64,000 bases of DNA, from NCBI RefSeq assembly GCF_014138285.1, contig NZ_JACGXN010000006.1, positions 124,001 through 188,000 on the forward strand. Direction: 5' to 3'. Below, piece after piece: positions 9,013 through 18,248 of the stretch (positions within the stretch are counted from its first letter, which is position 1; each line of letters starts with the position of its first letter). The position numbers and the translations under genes are program-made. The notes beneath the pieces were generated by a model. The model had not been told where the DNA came from. It ran no database searches and saw only the letters and a program-made list of their open reading frames with translations. Origin of the DNA: Phyllobacterium myrsinacearum (lineage in GTDB: Bacteria; Pseudomonadota; Alphaproteobacteria; Rhizobiales; Rhizobiaceae).

Positions 9013-10047
9013 TCACGCGACTGCACGTGTGTCGAGCGCGTCGAACGGGCGGCGATCGACCCAGGCATCAAGGTCGAAATCATCCTCGAGGAAATCCCAA
9101 TCGCGCAGGAAATTCTTGTAGTGGGCGACGGCATTGAGCAAAACAGGATCAAGACCAAGCGTCAGATGGCGGTGAAGGTCAGGGCCATTCGCTGCGGCAA
9201 CTGTTTCTTCTGATGCTCCGACCTCCCGCGCGACAAACCGCCGTGTTTCATCCGGGTGCGCTTCTGCCCAATCGCCTGCACGCCTGACGGTTTCAATCAG
9301 GCGAACGACCAAATCAGGCCGCTCTTCCGCCAACCGGTTATCCACCGTCAACACGCGCGGTGAGCCGCTGTTAATGCGGATTTTTGGATCAGGGTGAAAG
9401 CCAAATTCTGCAACCCGGATTGTTCCAAAGAGATTGGCAACAGTGATTCCTTGCGTCCCTTTGACATAGATCGCGTCGACATCACCACGGATCAGGGCGG
9501 TCAGCTCATGGGAATAGGGCAGGCGGCGTTTCAGGCCAAACAGCGAGGGATCACCTTGAATATCGAGCACGCTCTCCGCGACAGGAATGTCGACTATTTC
9601 CACATCCTTGTGGGTCAATCCTTCGAGCGTCAAAGCCGACACCAGCCCCTTCAAGGCCGTGGCTCGGTGGAAATCAATGATACCTTCAGGGCGGCGGGCA
9701 ATACCGAAACGGCGATCCTTCAGATCAGTGGTCTTGTGAATGCCTCTGCCCGGAAGCGTAATGATGGCCTGAAACTCGTCGGTCCAGGTGATGCCGACGA
9801 GCCGGGTCGCCCGGCCCTCCGACCGTGCACGGATCGGTGGAACATTGCCTCCGTGCCGGAAGGACCATGACAAATGATGGTTGAAATGACTTTCGCGTAT
9901 CGTCGGGTCCTTGGCGTCGAGGATGGAGTTGAGCTTGATCCCCTCCCTGGCAAAAGTCTCCTCAAGCCAACCAAGCTGGGCTGCAAGACCGACGGGTGTT
10001 GGCACAGGACAGCGCGTGTACCAGATCTCAGAAAGCTGAGTGGTCAT
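9013..10047 (-). CDS. DszB-like desulfinase / SsuA-fold substrate-binding homologue
   Basis: A 344-aa protein of the periplasmic-binding-protein fold with no signal peptide, so it should stay in the cytoplasm. Automatic pipelines would probably name it an ABC sulfonate-binding protein. It carries the residues that define the desulfinase DszB: Cys13 in TRCPVP (DszB Cys27), His54 in ESHFNHH (DszB His60) and Arg64 in SFRHGGNVPP (DszB Arg70). The 10-residue His-Arg spacing and the R-x-G-G motif match DszB, and the next block (TRLVGIT) also resembles it. DszB hydrolyses 2-(2'-hydroxyphenyl)benzenesulfinate to a phenol and sulfite. Here it sits between two monooxygenase genes in one operon. Fold and motif assignment are good; the actual substrate is unknown. 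Confidence 0.72.
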   Translation of the reverse strand: MTTQLSEIWYTRCPVPTPVGLAAQLGWLEETFAREGIKLNSILDAKDPTIRESHFNHHLSWSFRHGGNVPPIRARSEGRATRLVGITWTDEFQAIITLPGRGIHKTTDLKDRRFGIARRPEGIIDFHRATALKGLVSALTLEGLTHKDVEIVDIPVAESVLDIQGDPSLFGLKRRLPYSHELTALIRGDVDAIYVKGTQGITVANLFGTIRVAEFGFHPDPKIRINSGSPRVLTVDNRLAEERPDLVVRLIETVRRAGDWAEAHPDETRRFVAREVGASEETVAAANGPDLHRHLTLGLDPVLLNAVAHYKNFLRDWDFLEDDFDLDAWVDRRPFDALDTRAVA

Positions 10048-10057
10048 TGTTGTCTCC

Positions 10058-11242
10058 TTAAGTATGCCTGAGCCCGGCCTGTTTCATCAGCGGCAAGATG
10101 TTGTCACCAAAGAATTCAAGATCGTCCTTGAAATCAAAAAAACTGAGTTGCAGCCCGTCTATGCCCGCATCCTTCAACTTGCCGAACTGGTCAACCACCT
10201 GTTCCGGAGTGCCGATTATGTAGATATTTCCGCCAACCTTGGCGTAGGGATCATTGCGGCCCTCGCGGCTTTTCCATGCCTGGGCATCACTGTTAAACGT
10301 CTGGAATCCTTTGGGCGTCCGTGCATCGGCATGGGCGACGATTTCATCGGCAAGGGCCCAGGCTTCCTTTTCGGTGGGGCGGCTGATGACAAGCGGATTG
10401 ATCAACGTACGCACGCGGCGACCAACCTGCAGTGCGGCATCCTTCACCTTCTTGGTGTGGGCAGGAAGGGCTTCCAGTGTGCTTTCAATATCGCTTCCTG
10501 CGGGGCTCGTGATGAATACGATATCGGAGTAGCGGCCCGCGAATGCGATACCGGCATCGGATCCCGTCGCGTTGACCAGAACCGGACGGCTGTAATTGGG
10601 CTTGGGCGTGACAAACCCTCCCTGAAGTTTCCAGCTCGATTGCCCCTCGAACGAGAAGTTTTCGTTGTCCTGCCAGAGACGTTGCAATACCTCAACAAAC
10701 TCAGCGGCAAGTTCGTAACGTCTGTCGTGCTCGATGCGATCCCATCCAAACATCTCATGCTCAACTGCACGGTGACCGGTCACCACATTGATGCCCCAGC
10801 GACCACCGGTGATATGATCGAGCGTTGCACCGAATTTCGCCAGATGCAGCGGGTGCCAAGGACCGTAAAGCACGTGCATCGTTGAAATGAGCAGTATCTT
10901 TTTCGTCAGGGCGGCCAGTGCGGCAATGGATGTAAAACTATCCAGCGCCTGGCCGTTGAAAACGCCGCCGTAACCGCCCTTCGGCAACCATTGGCTCAGT
11001 GCGAAAACAAGATCAAACCCAAGTTCCTCTGCGCGCAGTGTCAGGTTCTTGTTGTATTCGAACGACCAGTCGGTGGAGCGAGGCAGGGTCGAATTAGTCC
11101 ATCCGCCAGCCTGGATGGGAAGGAACAGCCCCAACAGAAGTGGCTGTTCGAAAGCTTTCGAAAGCGGGCTGTCAGGAAAGTCGGCGGGACCTGAAAAATG
11201 CGGCAAGCCGACAATGGAGCCAGGAGCGTGGACAAGGGTCAT
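10058..11242 (-). CDS. LLM flavin monooxygenase, SfnG-like
   Basis: A 394-aa LLM-class FMNH2-dependent oxygenase. It most resembles dimethylsulfone monooxygenase SfnG and related SsuD-clade enzymes: a DWSFEYNKNLTLRAEELGFD segment, GGRWGINVVTGHR, IEHDRRYELAAEF, a VNATGSDAGIAFAGRYSD block, an ADARTPKGFQTF stretch and the C-terminal IGTPEQVVDQFGKLKDAGID with DLEFFGDNILPLM. SfnG converts dimethyl sulfone to methanesulfinate. The ~30-residue N-terminal extension before EQPLLLGLFLP is longer than in SfnG. The stop lies 11 nt before the start of the DszB-like gene, so the two are probably co-expressed. The exact substrate is uncertain. Confidence 0.8.
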   Translation of the reverse strand: MTLVHAPGSIVGLPHFSGPADFPDSPLSKAFEQPLLLGLFLPIQAGGWTNSTLPRSTDWSFEYNKNLTLRAEELGFDLVFALSQWLPKGGYGGVFNGQALDSFTSIAALAALTKKILLISTMHVLYGPWHPLHLAKFGATLDHITGGRWGINVVTGHRAVEHEMFGWDRIEHDRRYELAAEFVEVLQRLWQDNENFSFEGQSSWKLQGGFVTPKPNYSRPVLVNATGSDAGIAFAGRYSDIVFITSPAGSDIESTLEALPAHTKKVKDAALQVGRRVRTLINPLVISRPTEKEAWALADEIVAHADARTPKGFQTFNSDAQAWKSREGRNDPYAKVGGNIYIIGTPEQVVDQFGKLKDAGIDGLQLSFFDFKDDLEFFGDNILPLMKQAGLRHT

Positions 11243-11272
11243 GATGGATTTGCAACCTTCCGAACAGTGGGA

Positions 11273-12886
11273 TCAGGAAATGATGTGGGCATTGGCAAGA
11301 CTGCCGGCGATGCCTTCGGCTCCAACGGTTGAAGCGGCAACGCGTTTGTTGAACAGAGTGATTTCCGGCTGGCTGACGATGCCGATATCGGGAAGATCCT
11401 CAACGAGGATGCGCTGGAAATCAGCGAACTGTTCAAGGCGCTTCCGGGGATCGATCTCCACCGCTGCCGCTTCCAGCAAAGCATCTACTTTGGGATTGCT
11501 GTAGTGCGAACCATTGGAGAAAGGCACGCCGGGTTTGAAATTCTTGGACCAGTAAAGCCGCTGCACACCCACAGTCGGATCAAAGAGATTGCTCATGCCG
11601 TTGAAGGTGAAATCGAAATCGCGATCCGTATAGATGCGCTTCGTATAGGTCGCAAAATCCTGCGAACGAACCGTGGCTTCAATACCGATCGCGGCCAACG
11701 CCTGTTTGATATATTCGGCCCCGCGCCTGTAGGTTTCGCCGCTCGGGACATAATCGTGGGTTAGGCGCAGCCGGATGCCGTCACTCCCCCGGGGCAGCCC
11801 GGCTTCGTCGAGCAGTTTTTCCGCGGTAGCCGTGTCGATTGGATATGTCTTGAGATCGCCGACGTAAAATTTGCTGAGGCTGGGGCTGATAGGCCCTGGG
11901 ATCGTCTTGCCATAGCCGTAGTTGATCGTATCGCGGATGACATTCCTGTCGATGACATGGGCAAAGGCCCGCCGGACACGTACATCCTGAAAGTGGGGTT
12001 TGTCGAGATTGAACTCTACCCGGCTGATACCGTTGGCATATTGGTAGCCCTGTGTCTCGAACCCAATATTCGGCAAGGCTTCAAAGCGCTCCAGATCGCT
12101 GAAAGGAACAGGGGTGGCAGGAGCCAGATCAACTTCGCCTGTCTCGATGGCTACAGCCCGGGAAGCAGCGTCGGGTATGAAACGCACAATGAGCCGATCA
12201 ACATAGGGTTTGGGATTATCCCAATATTCCGGATTGCGCTCGTAGATGATGTGGCTGCCGCGAACCCATTCTTTGAAGATAAACGGGCCTGTCCCGACCG
12301 GAGCATTGTTGACGGGATTTTCCGCGGCTTTCGTGCCCTCATAGAGATGCTTGGCTACAATAGGTGTCTCGGCTGCGGCGAGGGCGGAAATGAGGTAGGG
12401 GGCGGGTTTTGAAAGGACAAGCGTTACCGATTGGGGATCGGGGGTTCTTATATCGACGAGGTTGAGGAAGGTGCTGCGCCCTCTGGGGTGCACTTCCTTG
12501 ATCGTCGCAATGGAATAGGCAACGTCAGCGGAGGTAAATTCCTTGCCGTCGTGCCACTTCACCCCCTGCCGCAGTTTAAACGAGTACTCCAGCCCATTAT
12601 CGCTGATCGCCCATTCCGTCGCCAATTGCGGGCGCGGCGTCAGGTCATAGTCATAAGTGAGTAATCCCTCATTGGCCTTGGCCGAGAGAAAGACAGAATT
12701 AAACGCTGTGTGGGCGATTGTCGTGATGACAGGCGGTTCAGCGGACAGGAGCAGGCTGAGTGTACCGCCGTGCTTTGGATCTGCAGCATACGCGTGTGTG
12801 CGAATACCACTGAAAGTGGCACCGAGGATCAGAGCCGAGCCACCCAGAACCTGGCGCCGGGTCGGATTATAGAAGCTGTTTGTCAT
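11273..12886 (-). CDS. Peptide-type ABC transporter binding protein (SBP_bac_5), copy 1
   Basis: A 537-aa exported solute-binding protein of the DppA/OppA/NikA family. The N-terminus has a twin-arginine signal (TRRQVLGGSALILGA) with probable cleavage after AYA near residue 34. Family markers include LATEWAISDNGLEYSFKLRQGVKWHDGKEFTSADVAYS and GTGPFIFKEWVRGSHIIYERNPEYW. It is the first gene of the leftward organosulfur operon and is divergent from the DppB-type permease at 13171, which it probably serves. Three paralogues lie at 19700-24536. Substrates of the family range from peptides to metal chelates and opines; here an organosulfur ligand is suggested only by context. Confidence 0.9.
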   Translation of the reverse strand: MTNSFYNPTRRQVLGGSALILGATFSGIRTHAYAADPKHGGTLSLLLSAEPPVITTIAHTAFNSVFLSAKANEGLLTYDYDLTPRPQLATEWAISDNGLEYSFKLRQGVKWHDGKEFTSADVAYSIATIKEVHPRGRSTFLNLVDIRTPDPQSVTLVLSKPAPYLISALAAAETPIVAKHLYEGTKAAENPVNNAPVGTGPFIFKEWVRGSHIIYERNPEYWDNPKPYVDRLIVRFIPDAASRAVAIETGEVDLAPATPVPFSDLERFEALPNIGFETQGYQYANGISRVEFNLDKPHFQDVRVRRAFAHVIDRNVIRDTINYGYGKTIPGPISPSLSKFYVGDLKTYPIDTATAEKLLDEAGLPRGSDGIRLRLTHDYVPSGETYRRGAEYIKQALAAIGIEATVRSQDFATYTKRIYTDRDFDFTFNGMSNLFDPTVGVQRLYWSKNFKPGVPFSNGSHYSNPKVDALLEAAAVEIDPRKRLEQFADFQRILVEDLPDIGIVSQPEITLFNKRVAASTVGAEGIAGSLANAHIIS

Positions 12887-13058
12887 CTTGATTCACACTC
12901 CTCGGACGCATTTTTGGCCAATCACGATTATTTTGAAGCAACGGGGGAAGTCGTCTGTTCTGCTTCCCGGCCAGAACAAAGAATATTTTTTGCTCTTCGC
13001 CGGGATATTTAGTTATTTTGGCCTTAGTCATTGATTTTGCTAAGCAAATTCCAATTTT

Positions 13059-13087
13059 TTGCCAATTGATATTTGACAATCTCTATA
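13059..13087 (+). promoter_or_regulatory. Predicted promoter of the dppBCDF-type operon
   Basis: TTGCCA (13059-13064), a 17-nt spacer and TCTATA (13082-13087) fit a sigma-70-type promoter about 85 nt before the permease start. The -10 element lies inside the dyad at 13073-13098. Confidence 0.45.
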
Positions 13088-13098
13088 GAGTTAGTCAA
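13073..13098. promoter_or_regulatory. 26-bp operator-like dyad in divergent promoter region
   Basis: Outer arms TTGAC and GTCAA are symmetric about a perfect 10-bp core, CTCTATAGAG (13081-13090); 11 of 13 base pairs match. It overlaps the predicted -10 of the transporter operon and lies about 190 nt upstream of the leftward binding-protein gene, so one regulator could control both arms of the organosulfur region. The LysR protein at 24911 is one candidate. Confidence 0.5.
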
Positions 13099-13170
13099 GT
13101 TTGAAATTGAAATTTCGTTCGGGCACTTTGGCCCGCAGCGGATTTATTAGTCTCGGATTGGAAGATACTC

Positions 13171-14160
13171 ATGTCCGCCCTCACGCGTGTCGGCAGAACT
13201 TTGAAGCGCACCAGCCTTCAGGCGATACCGACAGTCTTCGGTATCGTCATCATCAACTTTTTCCTGTTGCAGCTTGCGCCGGGAGACGCCGCCGACGTGC
13301 TGGCCGGGGAGGCGGGCGCTGCGACGGAGGAAACGATGGCGGCTATCAGGTCGCGTTTTGGGCTCGATAATCCGTTGCTGGTTCAACTCTTCAACTATCT
13401 CGATAATCTCGCCCATTTCAGTCTGGGTTTTTCGCCGCGCTACGGAATGCCGGTGGCGGACCTCATCGGGCAGCGGCTTCCCGGAACCTTGCTGCTGATG
13501 GTTGTAGCATTGGCCATCGCAATCGTGCTTGGCCTCGCGTTGGGATCGTTGATGTCCGTGTTTGCAGGCCGGTTACCTGACCGTTTGCTGTCGGTGTTCT
13601 CGCTGCTCTTTTATTCCATTCCGAGCTTCTGGATTGGCTTGATGCTCATCGTGTTGTTCTCTGTCAAACTCGGCTGGCTACCGAGCGGCGGGTCGGGAAC
13701 AATCGGTTCCAGCACGACTGGTCTGGCGGGGGTGTGGGAAAAGGCCCGGTACATGATCCTGCCTGCCACGTCGCTCGCGTTGTTTTACGTTGCCATTTAC
13801 GCACGGCTGACCCGTGCGGCGATGCTTGAGATAAAATCTCAGGACTTTGTTCGTACTGCTGCTGCCAAGGGGTTGTCGCCGACGATTATCACCGTCCGCC
13901 ATATTCTGCGTAACGCGCTCATTCCAATCACGACGATGGCGGGCATGCATATTGGCGGGATGCTCGGCGGTGCGGTGGTCGTAGAGACAGTTTACAGCTG
14001 GCCTGGTCTTGGGCGGCTTGCGTTTGAAGCGGTGATGGGGCGGGATTTCACAGTTCTGCTTGGCATCCTGCTTTTGTCCGGGTTGCTCGTCATATTCGCT
14101 AATGCGGCCGTTGATTTGCTGCACGCCTGGCTTGATCCCCGGATAGGAGAGCGTTCATGA
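13171..14160 (+). CDS. ABC transporter permease, DppB-like
   Basis: A 329-aa inner-membrane subunit of a peptide/nickel-family (PepT) importer. It shows the usual N-terminal first helix (TVFGIVIINFFLLQLAPGD, near 24-42), the gate region with FGLDNPLLVQLFNYL, and the conserved cytoplasmic EAA-like loop VRTAAAKGLSPTIITVRHILRNALIPI that contacts the ATPases, followed by GGAVVVETVYSWPGLGRLAFEAV. Its stop overlaps the next permease by 4 nt (ATGA), so the two are translationally coupled. It heads a six-gene rightward operon. Confidence 0.93.
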   Translation: MSALTRVGRTLKRTSLQAIPTVFGIVIINFFLLQLAPGDAADVLAGEAGAATEETMAAIRSRFGLDNPLLVQLFNYLDNLAHFSLGFSPRYGMPVADLIGQRLPGTLLLMVVALAIAIVLGLALGSLMSVFAGRLPDRLLSVFSLLFYSIPSFWIGLMLIVLFSVKLGWLPSGGSGTIGSSTTGLAGVWEKARYMILPATSLALFYVAIYARLTRAAMLEIKSQDFVRTAAAKGLSPTIITVRHILRNALIPITTMAGMHIGGMLGGAVVVETVYSWPGLGRLAFEAVMGRDFTVLLGILLLSGLLVIFANAAVDLLHAWLDPRIGERS

Positions 14161-15158
14161 CGTCGACTGAACTCAATGACTATGCCGGGCATAGTGGAAC
14201 GCGCGTCCGTTCTCCCGCCACTGAAAAGCATCAACCCGAACCTCTGAACCCTCAATGGAACAATGTTCGCGCACCGGATTCGCGTGTGAAAACGTCGAAT
14301 GCCTTGGCTGCGGTACCAAACAAATGGCGCGTGCTGAAAGCATTGATCCATAATCCCAATGCGGTATGCGGGCTGGTCTTCCTTGCCCTTGTCATACTGG
14401 CTGCGTTGATAGCACCTCTTATTTATCCCGGCGATCCATTGGCAATGGTAGCGCGGCCCTTCCTCTGGCCGGGGCAAAATCCTGCCTATCCGCTTGGTAC
14501 GGATTCAATGGGACGTGATGTTCTGGCGGGTATCCTGCACGGTGCGCGTGTCTCGCTTTTTGTCGGACTCGTCGCGACGGCATTGGGTTTGACTTTCGGA
14601 GTTCTGGTGGGTGCAACGGCAGGCTATTTCGGCGGTTGGATCGATGACCTTCTGGTTCGGCTGATCGAAATCTTTCAGACGATGCCGAGTTTCGTCTTGC
14701 TTGTGGTGATGGTTGCCATCGCTCAGCCGACGGCGAGTACGATCACCCTTGCGATTGCCATCATTACCTGGCCGACGGTGGCAAGGCTTGCCCGAGCGGA
14801 ATTCAGGACAATCCGCGAAAAGGATTTCGTCATGGCCGCGCGCAGTCTTGGTTATGGTCATGCCCGGATCATCTTTCTTGAAATCCTGCCCAATGCGTTA
14901 CCCCCGATTATTGTCACGTCTTCGGTCATGGTGGCGGGCGCCATCCTGATGGAGTCTGCCCTTTCCTTCATGGGGCTCGGGGATCCGAATGTGGTGAGTT
15001 GGGGTTCGATGATCGGAGCGGGCAGGGAGCTTATCCGGACAGCCTGGTATCTGACGGCACTGCCCGGCATTGCCATCGTATTCACTGTGCTTTCACTCAA
15101 CCTCATTGGCGATGGTCTCAATGATGCACTCAATCCACGCTTCACACAGGAGCGATAA
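14157..15158 (+). CDS. ABC transporter permease, DppC-like
   Basis: A 333-aa second permease of the peptide-type importer. The ~50-residue hydrophilic N-terminal tail is longer than usual and precedes the OppC N-terminal helix (NAVCGLVFLALVILAALIAPLI). Then come LGTDSMGRDVLAGILHGARVSL, a DppC hallmark, and the EAA-like loop KDFVMAARSLGYGHARIIFLEILPN. The start overlaps the DppB-like stop by 4 nt, and the stop is immediately followed by the ATG of the first ATPase. It should pair with 13171 to form the translocation pore. Confidence 0.93.
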   Translation: MTSTELNDYAGHSGTRVRSPATEKHQPEPLNPQWNNVRAPDSRVKTSNALAAVPNKWRVLKALIHNPNAVCGLVFLALVILAALIAPLIYPGDPLAMVARPFLWPGQNPAYPLGTDSMGRDVLAGILHGARVSLFVGLVATALGLTFGVLVGATAGYFGGWIDDLLVRLIEIFQTMPSFVLLVVMVAIAQPTASTITLAIAIITWPTVARLARAEFRTIREKDFVMAARSLGYGHARIIFLEILPNALPPIIVTSSVMVAGAILMESALSFMGLGDPNVVSWGSMIGAGRELIRTAWYLTALPGIAIVFTVLSLNLIGDGLNDALNPRFTQER

Positions 15159-16154
15159 ATGGCCCTGCCGCTCCTCAGAGTTGACAATCTTTCCATTCGC
15201 TTTCCAACAACCGAGCCGGTGAGCAATCTCAGTTTCTTGGTCAATGAGAAGGAGACGCTGGCAATCGTCGGCGAGTCCGGTTCCGGAAAATCGCTTACGG
15301 CACTTGCACTGATGCGCCTGTTGCCGCGCTCAGCCAAACCATCGGGCCAAATTGTTTTTGCTGGCCAAGACCTCCTGAAGCTTGAAGAGCGGCGCATGCG
15401 TCAGTTGCGCGGCAAAGACATCGGAATGATCTTTCAGGAGCCTATGACTTCACTCAATCCGGTGCTCACCATCGGAAGGCAAATCACCGAAGTCCTGCAA
15501 CTGCATGAAAGACTGCCAGCCAAAGCGGCGCGGAGCCGTGCCATCGAGTTGCTCGATCTCGTTCGCATCCCCGATCCGCAACGCCGGATCGATGACTATC
15601 CGCATCAGTTGTCGGGCGGGATGCGGCAGCGCGTGATGATCGCCATTGCCGTTGCCTGCCGCCCGCGCCTGCTGATTGCCGACGAACCGACGACGGCGCT
15701 TGATGTGACAATCCAGGCGCAGGTGCTCGACCTGCTCGACAAATTACGCCGGGATCTTTCCATGGCGGTGCTATTGATCACCCATGATCTTGGCGTGGTT
15801 GCACAATGGGCCGATAATGTTGTGGTGATGTATGCAGGGCGCAAGGTAGAGGAGGCATTGCCCGAACCGCTCTTTGCACATCCGTTGCATCCATACACAC
15901 GCGGACTTCTTGCTGCCTCTCCACGCCTGAAGAACAATTATCACTATAAGGACGGGCCGCTGACGGAGATCCCCGGAAGCATTGTATCGGCTGCTGGCGA
16001 GAAGGGATGTTCCTTCCGTCCACGCTGCACCGTGGCCCATGACAGTTGTGCCAACGCGGTGCCTGATCTGTTCGTGCCGGCCGCAAACAGGCTCGTGGCC
16101 TGTCCCTATCATGCAAGCTTTGCGGAGGAAGCGAATGTCGCTCTTGTCAATTGA
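15159..16154 (+). CDS. ABC transporter ATP-binding protein, DppD-like
   Basis: A 331-aa nucleotide-binding subunit. Walker A is GESGSGKS (about 38-45), the Q-loop is [12 protein letters not shown], the signature is [14 protein letters not shown], and Walker B is [12 protein letters not shown]. The OppD/DppD C-terminal extension has the CSFRPRC...C.....C cysteine set (around residues 286-317), which in this family may coordinate an iron-sulfur cluster. It starts directly after the second permease stop, and its last 20 nt overlap the next ATPase gene. Confidence 0.93.
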   Translation: MALPLLRVDNLSIRFPTTEPVSNLSFLVNEKETLAIVGESGSGKSLTALALMRLLPRSAKPSGQIVFAGQDLLKLEERRMRQLRGKDIGMIFQEPMTSLNPVLTIGRQITEVLQLHERLPAKAARSRAIELLDLVRIPDPQRRIDDYPHQLSGGMRQRVMIAIAVACRPRLLIADEPTTALDVTIQAQVLDLLDKLRRDLSMAVLLITHDLGVVAQWADNVVVMYAGRKVEEALPEPLFAHPLHPYTRGLLAASPRLKNNYHYKDGPLTEIPGSIVSAAGEKGCSFRPRCTVAHDSCANAVPDLFVPAANRLVACPYHASFAEEANVALVN

Positions 16155-17067
16155 TAGGCTGGAAACACACTATAAAGCGCCTGACGGTGTCCTGCGTGCT
16201 GTTGACGATGTCACACTGACCGTTGAATCCGGCGAAACAGTGGGTCTGGTCGGCGAGTCTGGCTGTGGAAAATCAACATTGGGCAAGACGGTCATGCGAC
16301 TGGTTGATCCGACTGCTGGAAGCATCGCGTTCCGGGGCACGGATATCACCCGATTGAAACAGAACAAATTGCAGGACATGCGCCGGCACGTACAGATGAT
16401 CTTCCAGGATCCCTTCGCTTCGTTGAACCCCCGCCATACGATCGGGCAAATCCTGCTGGCGCCGCTGACCGTCCATGGTGTTGGTACCAAGGTTGAACGG
16501 CAGCAGCTTGTCGACGCGATGATTGACCGTGTCGGTCTGCCACGCGATTCCCTGGACCGCTATCCGCATGAGTTTTCGGGGGGGCAGCGTCAGCGTATTG
16601 GAATCGCGCGTGCACTGATTCTCAATCCCGAACTGGTGGTATGCGACGAACCCGTTTCAGCGCTTGATCTGTCCATTCAGGCACAGATTCTCAATCTTCT
16701 CGTTTCAATGAAGAAGGATCTCGGGCTTTCCTATCTCTTTATTTCGCACGATCTGTCCGTAGTTCGCTATTTCACCGACCGCGTGCTGGTGATGTACCTC
16801 GGCAAGATCGTGGAGAGTGCCGACAACGCCACGCTGTGGTCGTCGCCGAAGCACCCCTATACGCGGGCGTTGATGGACGCGGTACCCGATCCGTCGCGCC
16901 GCCGTCATGTAGCGCCTATAACTGGTGACTTGCCGAGCGCGCAGAATATTCCCACGGGCTGTCGTTTCCACACGCGCTGTGTCCTTGCAAGCGACATTTG
17001 CCGTCAGCAGGAACCGGAGTTCCGATCGGTCGGCAAGACGCATCATGTTGCCTGCCATCATATTTGA
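16135..17067 (+). CDS. ABC transporter ATP-binding protein, DppF-like
   Basis: A 310-aa second ATPase that completes the importer. The chosen ATG (16135) follows GGAGGAAGCG and overlaps the DppD-like gene by 20 nt; a longer frame to 15982 lacks family similarity. Walker A is GESGCGKST, the Q-loop MIFQDPFASLNPRHTIG, the signature FSGGQRQRIGIARAL and Walker B VVCDEPVSALD. The C-terminal GCRFHTRC...C....C motif matches OppF/DppF. With 13171-16154 it gives a full B-C-D-F set, but the operon has no binding protein of its own; four candidates lie close by on the other strand. Confidence 0.93.
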   Translation: MSLLSIDRLETHYKAPDGVLRAVDDVTLTVESGETVGLVGESGCGKSTLGKTVMRLVDPTAGSIAFRGTDITRLKQNKLQDMRRHVQMIFQDPFASLNPRHTIGQILLAPLTVHGVGTKVERQQLVDAMIDRVGLPRDSLDRYPHEFSGGQRQRIGIARALILNPELVVCDEPVSALDLSIQAQILNLLVSMKKDLGLSYLFISHDLSVVRYFTDRVLVMYLGKIVESADNATLWSSPKHPYTRALMDAVPDPSRRRHVAPITGDLPSAQNIPTGCRFHTRCVLASDICRQQEPEFRSVGKTHHVACHHI

Positions 17068-17102
17068 CATCTCATCCAACCGAACAAACCGGAGTAAATC
17101 TT

Positions 17103-18167
17103 ATGGTCGATTACCGCTATCTTGGACGTAGTGCCCTCAAAGTTTCGCCGCTCAGTCTCGGAACCATGATGTTCGGAGGGCCGACCGACGATTCTGTTGC
17201 CCATCGCATCATCGACAAGGCGCGCGAACAGGGGATCAATTTCATTGATACCGCCGATGTCTATCATGAAGGTAAATCGGAAGAAGTGGTCGGTCGCGGC
17301 ATCAAGGCAACACGCGATCATTGGGTGCTCGCGACCAAGTTCGTCAATTCGCATACGAAAGGTCCCAATCTCGGCGGGCATTCGCGTAAATGGATCATCG
17401 AAACGGTCGAGAACAGCCTGCGACGGCTCGACACTGATTATATTGACATCCTTTATTTCCACCGGGCCGTTTTCGATGCTCCGCTGGAGGAACCTGTCCG
17501 GGCAATTGCTGATTTGATCAAGCAGGGGAAGCTGCGTTATTTCGGTGTGTCGAACTTCCGCGGCTGGCGCATAGCCGAGGTGGCGCATCTCGCCGACCAG
17601 TTGGGTATCGACCGGCCAATCGCCAGCCAGCCTCTCTACAATATCGTCAACCGAACGGCTGAAGCCGAGCAACTGCCCGCAGCTGCTTACTACGGGCTGG
17701 GTGTCGTCTCCTACAGCCCGCTGGCTCGAGGCGTCCTGACCGGGAAATATGAACCGAACCAGACGCCGGGCGACGATACACGGGCAGGGCGCGGTGACAA
17801 GCGCATCCTTGAGACGGAATGGCGCCCGGAATCCATCAGCATCGCCAAACAGATCGCAGCCCATGCAGAAGCCAAAGGCATTGCTGCTGCGGATTTCGCG
17901 CTGGCTTGGGTTTTGAACAACAAGCTTATCACGTCAGCGATCACTGGTCCGCGTACGGAAGCCCATTGGGACAGCTATATCCGGGCATTGGATGTGAAGC
18001 TCGATGCCGAAGATGAAGCGCTGGTTGACAGCCTGGTTACGACAGGCCACGCGTCCACCCACGGCTTCAATGATCCAAGTCATCCGGTCGAAGGCCGGGT
18101 AGCGCGCTCTGTTTCCGGCGCCTCAAGCGATCCGATCGCGTTGGTACGGCCATTGCGCGTGGCATAA
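17103..18167 (+). CDS. Aldo/keto reductase
   Basis: A 354-aa NADPH-dependent oxidoreductase with a TIM-barrel fold. The start at 17103 follows CCGGAG; an upstream extension is ignored. The catalytic tetrad is visible: Asp49 and Tyr54 in FIDTADVYHEGKSEE, Lys79 in LATKFVN and His120 in YFHRAVFD. Later motifs (YFGVSNFRGWRIAEV and YSPLARGVLTGKY) match the YajO/PdxI-like subgroup. It lies 35 nt after the DppF-like gene in the transporter operon. A plausible role is to reduce aldehydes released by C-S-cleaving monooxygenases, which is inference from context. Confidence 0.9.
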   Translation: MVDYRYLGRSALKVSPLSLGTMMFGGPTDDSVAHRIIDKAREQGINFIDTADVYHEGKSEEVVGRGIKATRDHWVLATKFVNSHTKGPNLGGHSRKWIIETVENSLRRLDTDYIDILYFHRAVFDAPLEEPVRAIADLIKQGKLRYFGVSNFRGWRIAEVAHLADQLGIDRPIASQPLYNIVNRTAEAEQLPAAAYYGLGVVSYSPLARGVLTGKYEPNQTPGDDTRAGRGDKRILETEWRPESISIAKQIAAHAEAKGIAAADFALAWVLNNKLITSAITGPRTEAHWDSYIRALDVKLDAEDEALVDSLVTTGHASTHGFNDPSHPVEGRVARSVSGASSDPIALVRPLRVA

Positions 18168-18188
18168 CGCCATCTGCGAAAGCCGTGT

Positions 18189-18215
18189 GCGCCCACCGAT
18201 GCGATTGGTGGGTGC
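18189..18215 (+). other. Intergenic hairpin in the transporter operon
   Basis: GCGCCCACC pairs with GGTGGGTGC (one G-U pair) across a 9-nt loop, between the aldo/keto reductase and the flavoprotein gene. No T-run follows, so it may stabilise or process the mRNA rather than terminate it. Confidence 0.4.
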
Positions 18216-18248
18216 ATATATTCCGCCGAAATCCTCAAGAGGTTTGTC

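Noticed and set aside
15982-16134. 51-codon N-terminal extension of the DppF-like ATPase
   Set aside because: It lies wholly within the DppD-like gene in another frame and lacks family similarity; the internal ATG has a good ribosome binding site.
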